Assembly (NCBI GenBank): GCA_016794525.1
Contig: JAEUJY010000073.1
Location: 62,001 to 126,000, forward strand
Direction: 5' to 3'
DNA from: Myxococcales bacterium
GTDB taxonomy: Bacteria > Myxococcota_A > Polyangia > Haliangiales > Haliangiaceae
Length of the DNA stretch: 64,000 bases
In this document: one piece after another, positions 58,284 through 64,000 of the stretch
Layout of the letters: the number at the start of each line of letters is the position of its first letter
How positions within the stretch are numbered: the stretch's first letter is position 1
Notes under the pieces: generated by a model
What the model saw: only the letters and a program-made list of their open reading frames with translations
What the model was told of the DNA's origin: nothing
Database searches by the model: none
Translations under genes and position numbers: made by a program

Positions 58284-58891
58284 CCGGGATCGCCGCGATG
58301 ACGCGCACCTTGATCACGGTGGCGGCCGCCGCGGCCATCACCGGCTGCGGCGCGAAGACGGCGCCCACCACCGGCGCGGCACCACCAATGGTGGCCGCGG
58401 ATGGCGACCACCACGACCACGACGATGCGGTCGAGGGTGCAGCGACCGGCGAGGATCACGGCCACCACCTCCACGCGGACGACGACCACGTGCCGCCGCC
58501 GGCCGCGTCGCCCCCGCCGCCCCCGCTGCCCGATGCGGCACAGGTCAAGGCCGACCTCGTGGCTGCCGAGTCCGCCGCCTACCTCGCCGCCCGACCGGTG
58601 TTCACGACCTACTGCGCGGCGTGCCATCAGCAGGGCGGCAAGAAGGCGACCGCCAAGAAGCTCGGTCACTTCGACATGACCGGGTACCCGTTCGGTGGCC
58701 ACCATGCGGCTGAGATCGCCAGCGCCATCCGCGAGGTGCTCGGCGTCGGCGGCGGCAAGCCGACGATGCCGAAGGACAAGCCGGGCGCGGTCCGCGGCGA
58801 CGAGTTCGCGCTGATCGTGGCCTGGGCCGCCGCCTGGGACGCCGCCGAGGCCGCTAGCGCGCATCCGGATCGGCCACCGCACGGTCACTGA
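58280..58891 (+). CDS. His-rich lipoprotein with a cytochrome c-like CxxCH motif
   Basis: A 203-residue protein. A lipoprotein signal ends at ITGC (Cys23). Residues ~40-75 are packed with His and Asp (DHHDHDD, DHGHHLHADDDH), followed by a Pro-rich linker. The C-terminal ~110 residues hold YCAACHQQGGKKATAKKLGH, a CxxCH heme-attachment motif, and TMPKD, a possible Met ligand. A c-type cytochrome that accepts electrons from the multicopper oxidase, or a metal-storage protein, are both plausible. The stop overlaps the opposite-strand P-type ATPase stop region by seven bases. Confidence 0.7.
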   Translation: MTGIAAMTRTLITVAAAAAITGCGAKTAPTTGAAPPMVAADGDHHDHDDAVEGAATGEDHGHHLHADDDHVPPPAASPPPPPLPDAAQVKADLVAAESAAYLAARPVFTTYCAACHQQGGKKATAKKLGHFDMTGYPFGGHHAAEIASAIREVLGVGGGKPTMPKDKPGAVRGDEFALIVAWAAAWDAAEAASAHPDRPPHGH

Positions 58892-61035
58892 GCGGGATCC
58901 GAACCCGGCGGTGGAACGCTCCGGTCTACGGCAGCCGGGCGCCACCGCAGCAGCCGCAGCCCGTTCATCGCGACGATCAGGCTGGCGCCCATGTCGGCGA
59001 ACACGGCCATCCACAGCGTGGCCAGGCCCGCCAGCGCGAGGCCGAAGAACACGACCTTGATGCCGATGGCCAGGCTGATGTTCGCGATCAGCGTTCGCCG
59101 GGTGCGGCGGCTCAGGCGCATCAACGTCGGGATCCCTCGGAGGTCGTCGCTCATCAGCGCGACGTCGGCGGTCTCGAGGGCGGTGTCCGAGCCGGCGGCC
59201 CCCATCGCGAACCCGAGGCTGGCTCGGGCCAGCGCCGGCGCGTCGTTGACGCCGTCGCCGACCATGCCGACGGGCCCGCGCGCGGCCAGGGCCTCGATCG
59301 CGGCCAGCTTGTCGGCGGGGAGCAGGTCCGCGCGGACCGTGGCGATGCCGACGTCGCGCGCGACCGCCGCCGCGGTCGTCGGGTTGTCGCCGGTGAGCAT
59401 GACCAGCTCGACGCCGAGCGCGCGCAGCTCGGCGACCGCGGCGACGCTGGTCGCGCGGACGCCGTCGGCGACCGCGAGCACGCCGAGCACCTCGTCGCCG
59501 CGCCAGGCCACCATCACCGACTTGCCGTCGGCCTCGAGCTCCGCCAGGATCGCCTCCACCTCGGGACGACAGACCCCGTGCTCCTCGACGAGGCGGTGGC
59601 TGCCGATCGTCAGCGGGCGGCCATCGACGACACCGGTCAGCCCCTTGCCGTCGATCGCCGTGACCTGGGTCGTCGGGGCCAGCGCGCCGGTGAATCCTTG
59701 GGTTACCGCGGTGGCGATCGGATGCGCCGAGGTCGCCTCGAGGCTGGCGGCCCAGCGCAGCAGGTCGTCGCGGGCGACGCCCGGCATCGGCCGGACATCG
59801 GTGAGGCGCGGGCGACCCTCGGTCAGCGTCCCCGTCTTGTCGAGCGCGAGCACCCCCAGCGTGCCTGCGGTCTCCAGGTGGGCGCCGCCTTTCACCAGGA
59901 TGCCGAGGCGCGCCGCGGCGGCCAACCCGCTGACGATCGTGACGGGTGTCGAGACCACCAGCGCGCACGGGCACGCGATCACCAGCATCACCAGCGCCTT
60001 GTACAGCCACGGCTGGAACGGCTGGCCGAAGACCAGGGAGGGCACCAGCGCGAAGCCCAGCGCGAGGACGACCACGCTCGGTGTGTAGGACCGCGCAAAG
60101 CGGTCGACGAACCGTTCGCTGGCGCTTCTTCGGGCCTGCGCATCGCGCACCGCCCGCGCGACGTGATCTAGCGTGGTCGCGCCGGCGGCCGCGGTCACCT
60201 CGACCTCGAGCGCGCCCTGCTGGTTGACGGTGCCGGCGAAGACCTTGTCGCCGGGGCGCTTGTCGACGGGGATCGACTCGCCGGTGACCGGCGCCTGGTC
60301 GATCGCGCTGACGCCGGCCGCGACGACCCCGTCGATCGGGACCCGTTCCCCAGGGCGGACCTGCACGACGTCGCCGACGCGCACGTCGGTGGTCGCGACG
60401 TCGACCCACCCGGTCGGGCGGCGGACCCGGGTGCGATCCGGCGCCAGCAACAACAGCCCGCGGATCGCATCGCGGGCTCGGTCCACCGAGCGCGCCTCGA
60501 CGACCTCGGCGACAGCGAACAGCGCCGTGACCATCGCGGCCTCGGGCCACTGCTGGATAGCTAGCGCGCCAACGACGGCGATGGCCATCAACAGGTTGAT
60601 GTTCAGGGTGAGCGTCCGCGCGGCGACCCACGCCTTGCGCAGCGTCCGCGGCGCGCCGGCCAGCAGCGCCAGCGCGGCGAGCACGATCACGATCGGGTGA
60701 CCTTCCCCCGCACCGGCCAGCGCGACGATCTCGGCGGCGGCGGCGAGAGTGACCGCGAGCCCGACGACGACGTACTCGCGGCGATGGTCACCGGCAGGCG
60801 CGGCGCGCGACGCCACTGTCGGGGTCACCCGCACCGGCGCCATCTCGATGTCGCGCAAGGCGCGCTCCACGGCGTCAGCCCCGGCATCGCCGCCGTCGTG
60901 GTGGACGGTGACGACACGCTCCAGCAGATCGAACTCGGTGGCAACGACCACGCTGACGTGCTCGAGGCGGCGCGCGATCACCTCCTTCTCGGTGGCGCAG
61001 TCCATCTGCGGCACGCGGAAGCGAGTGGTGGTCAC
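58885..61035 (-). CDS. P1B-2-type Zn/Cd/Pb-exporting ATPase
   Basis: A 716-residue P-type ATPase. The N-terminal metal-binding domain has the short motif MDCATEK (~10-16). The transmembrane CPC is in IACPCALVVSTP (~354), the phosphorylated Asp in LALDKTGTLTEG (~398), and the hinge MVGDGVNDAPALARA follows. The last membrane pair has IGIKVVFFGLA (Lys) and FADMGASLIVAMNGLRLL (D-x-G), the markers of the divalent Zn/Cd/Pb subgroup rather than copper pumps. The GTG at 61035 overlaps the CzcA-type stop. It exports divalent metal from the cytoplasm and complements the periplasm-clearing RND pump. Confidence 0.94.
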   Translation of the reverse strand: MTTTRFRVPQMDCATEKEVIARRLEHVSVVVATEFDLLERVVTVHHDGGDAGADAVERALRDIEMAPVRVTPTVASRAAPAGDHRREYVVVGLAVTLAAAAEIVALAGAGEGHPIVIVLAALALLAGAPRTLRKAWVAARTLTLNINLLMAIAVVGALAIQQWPEAAMVTALFAVAEVVEARSVDRARDAIRGLLLLAPDRTRVRRPTGWVDVATTDVRVGDVVQVRPGERVPIDGVVAAGVSAIDQAPVTGESIPVDKRPGDKVFAGTVNQQGALEVEVTAAAGATTLDHVARAVRDAQARRSASERFVDRFARSYTPSVVVLALGFALVPSLVFGQPFQPWLYKALVMLVIACPCALVVSTPVTIVSGLAAAARLGILVKGGAHLETAGTLGVLALDKTGTLTEGRPRLTDVRPMPGVARDDLLRWAASLEATSAHPIATAVTQGFTGALAPTTQVTAIDGKGLTGVVDGRPLTIGSHRLVEEHGVCRPEVEAILAELEADGKSVMVAWRGDEVLGVLAVADGVRATSVAAVAELRALGVELVMLTGDNPTTAAAVARDVGIATVRADLLPADKLAAIEALAARGPVGMVGDGVNDAPALARASLGFAMGAAGSDTALETADVALMSDDLRGIPTLMRLSRRTRRTLIANISLAIGIKVVFFGLALAGLATLWMAVFADMGASLIVAMNGLRLLRWRPAAVDRSVPPPGSDPAQ

Positions 61036-64000
61036 GGCGTCACCTCCGGCGGTGGCCCAGCGGCAGGAGGAGGCGCCGCCGGCGGCGCCTCGCCCAGCGT
61101 GCCGGCGCCGCGGCCAGCCCGCCCCATCACCCACGCGTAGACGGTCGGCAGCACCAGCAACGTCAACAGCGTCGATGTGCACAACCCGCCGATCACCACC
61201 GTGGCCAGCGGCTTCTGGACCTCGGCGCCGGCGCCGCTGGCGAACGCCATCGGGATGAACCCGAGCGAGGCGACCAGCGCCGTCATGAGCACCGGGCGGA
61301 GGCGGACGCGCGCGCCGTCGTAGGCCGCGTCGCGCGGCGTGAGTCCGGCGCGGCGCCGTTCTTCGATGTAGCTGATCAGCACCAGTCCGTTGAGGACGGC
61401 GACGCCGAACAGCGCGATGAACCCGACGCCCGCGGAGATCGACAGCGGCATGCCCCGCAGTCCCAGCGCGAACAAGCCGCCGGTGACCGCGAACGGGACG
61501 TTGAGGTAGACCATCGCGGCGAGCCGCGCCGAGCCGCTCGCCGCGAACAGCATCACGAAGATCAGCGCCAGCGCCAGCGGCACGACGATCATCAGGCGCC
61601 GGCTGGCCTCCTGCAGGTTCTCGAACTGCCCACCCCAGTCGGTGAAGTAGCCGGGCGGGACCACGCCGGAGGTCTCGATCGCGCGCTGGGCGTCGGCGAC
61701 GAAGCCGCCGAGATCGCGGCCGCGGACGTTGAGCTCGACCGTGACTCTCCGCTTGCCGGCCTCGTGGCTGATCTGCGCCGGCCCGTCCTCGACGGCGATC
61801 GCCGCGAGCTCGTCGATGCGAATCAGCGCGCCCGCCGGGGCGCGGACCTTGAGGGCCTTGATCTCGTCGATCGTATCGCGGGCGTCGGGCGCCAGTCGCA
61901 CGGTCAGGGCGAACCGACGCTGGCCTTCGAGGACGACCCCGACCACCCGGCCCCCCACGGCCGCGACCACCTCGAGCACCTCGGCGGCGTTGATGCCGTG
62001 CCGCGCGATGGCGCGGCGGTCGATGCGCACGCGCAGCACCGGCAGCCCCGCGGTCTGCTCGGCCTTGACGTCGGCCGCGCCCGGGACCTTCTGCAGGACC
62101 CCGACCGCCTCGGCGGCGATGCGCTCGAGGGCCTGGAGGTCGTCGCCGTAGATCTTGAGGGCGACGTCGGAGCGCACGCCCGAGATCAGCTCGGCGACGC
62201 GCAGCTCGATCGGCTGCGAGTAGCTGAACTGCTGACCCGGCAGGTTGGCCCGCAGCGCCTGATCGAAGGCCTCGACCAGGCCTTCGCGGGTGCGCGCGGT
62301 CTTCCAGGTGGCGTGCGGCTTCAGGATCACGAAGACATCCGAGATCTCAACCCCCATCGGGTCGGTCGCGATCTCGGCGCGGCCGGTCTTCGACACGACG
62401 GTCTCGACCTCGGGGAACTGTCGCAGCACCCGCTCCAGCTCGGTGGTCTGCCGCACCGACTCCTCGAGCGAGATGCTGGGCAGGCGGATCGCCTGAAGCG
62501 CGATGGCGCCCTCGTCGAGCTTGGGCACGAACTCGGACCCCAGGCGCGTCGCGACGACGCCGCTGCTGGCGAGCACGGCGATCGCGGCGGCCAGCACCAC
62601 CCATCGCAGCCGCAGCGCGCCGCGCAGCGCCGGCTCGTACAACCGCCGGGCCCCGGCGACCAGCAGGCTCTCCTTCTCGGACAGGCGGCGCGGCAGCATC
62701 CACGACGCCATCGCCGGGATGAACGTCATGGCCAGGACCAGCGCGCCGATGAGCGCGAACAGCACGGTCATCGCCATCGGGCGGAACATCTTCCCCTCGA
62801 TGCCGATCAGCGACAGGATCGGCAGGTAGACGATGGCGATGATGATCACCCCGAACGTCGCCGAGCGCAGTACCTCGCGGCTGGCCTGGAGCACCACCGC
62901 CGTCCGCTCTTCGGCGGTGACCTTGCGGCCGAGGTGGTGGGAGCGTTCGGCGAGCAGGCGCACGGCGTTCTCGACGACGATTACCGCGCCGTCGACGATC
63001 AAGCCGAAGTCGATCGCGCCGAGCGACATCAGGTTGCCGGAGACGCCGAACCGCTGCATGCCGATGAACGCGACGAGCATCGACAGCGGGATGACCATCG
63101 ACACCAGCAACCCGGCGCGCAGGTTGCCGAGCACGAAGAACAGCACGACGATCACTAGCAGGCCGCCTTCGATCAGGCTGCGCGCGACAGTGTGGACGGT
63201 CTTGTCGACCAGCATCGTGCGGTCGTAGAACGGCTCGATCGTGACGCCGAGCTTGGCCAGCGACGGCGCCAGGTCGGCGATCGCCGCCTTGGCGTCGCGC
63301 ACGACCTGGCGCGAGTTGGCGCCCATCCGCATCATGACGATGCCGGCGACGATCTCGCCGCGGCCGTCACGGGTGACCGCGCCCTGGCGCACCATCGGCG
63401 CCAGCGCGACGTCGGCCAGGTTGCGGAGGTAGATCGGCGCGCCAGCGTCGCTGGTGGCGACCACGATGTCGCCGATGTCGGCGCGGCTCTGCACCAGCCC
63501 TTCCCCGCGGATCAGGTACTGCTCGCCGTTGTGCTCGAGGTAGGCACCGCCTGCGTTGGCGTTGTTGGCCTCGAGCGCCGCCACGACCTGATCGAGCGTG
63601 ACGTCGAACCGGGCGAGATCGGGCGGGCGCACCTGGACCTCGTAGGTCTTGAGCTCGCCACCGAAGGCGTTGACCTCGACCACGCCGGGGACCGACCGCA
63701 GGCGCGGCGCGATCTCCCACTCCAGGATGGTGCGCAGCTCCATCGGGCTCTTGCCCTCGCCGCGGACCTCGAACTGGAAGATCTCGCCCAGGCCGGTCGA
63801 GACCGGTCCCATCTCGGGTTCGCCGTACCCCGGCGGGATGTTCTCCTTGGCGGCGGCCAGGCGCTCGCCGATCTGCTGCCGGGCAAAGTAGATGTCGGTC
63901 CCATCGGCGAACACCACGGTGACCGCCGACAGCCCGAACTTCGAGGTCGAGCGCACCTCGGCGACGTCGGGCAAGCCGCTCATCGCCTGTTCGACCGGCG
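61032..64000 (-). CDS. CzcA-like heavy-metal RND efflux pump (divalent type), N-terminus beyond window
   Basis: At least 989 codons of an HME-RND pump; the frame runs off the right edge (visible start PVEQAMSGLPDVAEV), with an estimated 70 residues missing by comparison with CzcA. The fourth membrane helix reads LGAIDFGLIVDGAVIVVENA, with the Asp-Phe-Gly-x(3)-Asp pattern of divalent Co/Zn/Cd pumps. Other typical stretches are TDIYFARQQIGERL and YFTDWGGQFENLQEA. The C-terminus is Pro/Ala-rich. It is translationally coupled to the Zn/Cd/Pb ATPase by GTGA. Adaptor and outer-membrane partners probably lie upstream, outside the window. Confidence 0.95.
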   Translation of the reverse strand, partial: PVEQAMSGLPDVAEVRSTSKFGLSAVTVVFADGTDIYFARQQIGERLAAAKENIPPGYGEPEMGPVSTGLGEIFQFEVRGEGKSPMELRTILEWEIAPRLRSVPGVVEVNAFGGELKTYEVQVRPPDLARFDVTLDQVVAALEANNANAGGAYLEHNGEQYLIRGEGLVQSRADIGDIVVATSDAGAPIYLRNLADVALAPMVRQGAVTRDGRGEIVAGIVMMRMGANSRQVVRDAKAAIADLAPSLAKLGVTIEPFYDRTMLVDKTVHTVARSLIEGGLLVIVVLFFVLGNLRAGLLVSMVIPLSMLVAFIGMQRFGVSGNLMSLGAIDFGLIVDGAVIVVENAVRLLAERSHHLGRKVTAEERTAVVLQASREVLRSATFGVIIIAIVYLPILSLIGIEGKMFRPMAMTVLFALIGALVLAMTFIPAMASWMLPRRLSEKESLLVAGARRLYEPALRGALRLRWVVLAAAIAVLASSGVVATRLGSEFVPKLDEGAIALQAIRLPSISLEESVRQTTELERVLRQFPEVETVVSKTGRAEIATDPMGVEISDVFVILKPHATWKTARTREGLVEAFDQALRANLPGQQFSYSQPIELRVAELISGVRSDVALKIYGDDLQALERIAAEAVGVLQKVPGAADVKAEQTAGLPVLRVRIDRRAIARHGINAAEVLEVVAAVGGRVVGVVLEGQRRFALTVRLAPDARDTIDEIKALKVRAPAGALIRIDELAAIAVEDGPAQISHEAGKRRVTVELNVRGRDLGGFVADAQRAIETSGVVPPGYFTDWGGQFENLQEASRRLMIVVPLALALIFVMLFAASGSARLAAMVYLNVPFAVTGGLFALGLRGMPLSISAGVGFIALFGVAVLNGLVLISYIEERRRAGLTPRDAAYDGARVRLRPVLMTALVASLGFIPMAFASGAGAEVQKPLATVVIGGLCTSTLLTLLVLPTVYAWVMGRAGRGAGTLGEAPPAAPPPAAGPPPEVTP

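Overview
The window reads as a piece of a large, very GC-rich genome (roughly 70-80% G+C in the lines I counted by eye). The gene content is dense two-component signalling, a hybrid NRPS-PKS, a DUF4388/roadblock regulator, and many genes that overlap by ATGA or GTGA. This points to the Myxococcota, perhaps a Haliangium/Kofleria-like lineage; the assignment is inference from style and families, not from a marker gene.

Layout. (1) 1-13291, minus strand: a tightly coupled defence operon reading towards the left edge. In transcription order it holds a PD-(D/E)XK-like protein, an SNF2-type helicase with a degenerate ImmA/IrrE-like segment, a type ISP-like adenine methyltransferase, McrB, McrC, and an S24-peptidase-domain protein cut by the window edge. 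It lies directly 3' of a tRNA-Gly(GCC) gene with its own promoter and a terminator-like hairpin, and its base composition is visibly lower in GC than the rest, as expected for an island. (2) 13567-19346: housekeeping and small genes (acidic lipoprotein, glmS, moaC, membrane protein, Uma2, JmjC-like cupin, TIGR04325-type methyltransferase). (3) 19372-24220: signalling cluster with an NtrC-type regulator divergent from a chain of receiver-kinase, PAS-kinase and receiver-DUF4388-roadblock regulator, the last with a strong internal translation start. (4) 24225-39987, minus: alpha/beta hydrolase, a 4497-residue NRPS-PKS, and a GT39-like membrane glycosyltransferase, all joined by 4-base overlaps. 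The megasynthase order is partial C-A-T-KS-AT-ACP-aminotransferase-C-A-T-C-A-T with no thioesterase. A second hydrolase and a polysaccharide deacetylase are divergent from it.

(5) 41537-44774, minus: F0 part of the ATP synthase (atpZ-atpI-atpB-atpE) with promoter and terminator, followed by a cyclic-nucleotide-binding protein and an exported protein. (6) 44950-47131, minus: hemL, then a small protein and a nucleotidyltransferase that overlap. (7) 47226-64000: metal homeostasis. A His-rich sensor kinase and an NtrC-type activator are followed by a perfect 17-bp palindrome and a good sigma-54 promoter, then a copper/silver-type operon (cupredoxin lipoprotein, CusC-, CusB-, CusA-like efflux, multicopper oxidase, His-rich CxxCH lipoprotein). 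Convergent to it are a CzcA-type RND pump, cut by the right edge, and a Zn/Cd/Pb-type P1B ATPase.

The best candidates for something undescribed are the six-gene composite defence operon, the NRPS-PKS predicted to make a 3,4-diamino-acid-containing tripeptide-like chain, and the internal start that may release a free roadblock protein. No CRISPR array, insertion sequence or rRNA was seen. No gene-free stretch exceeds about 200 bases.
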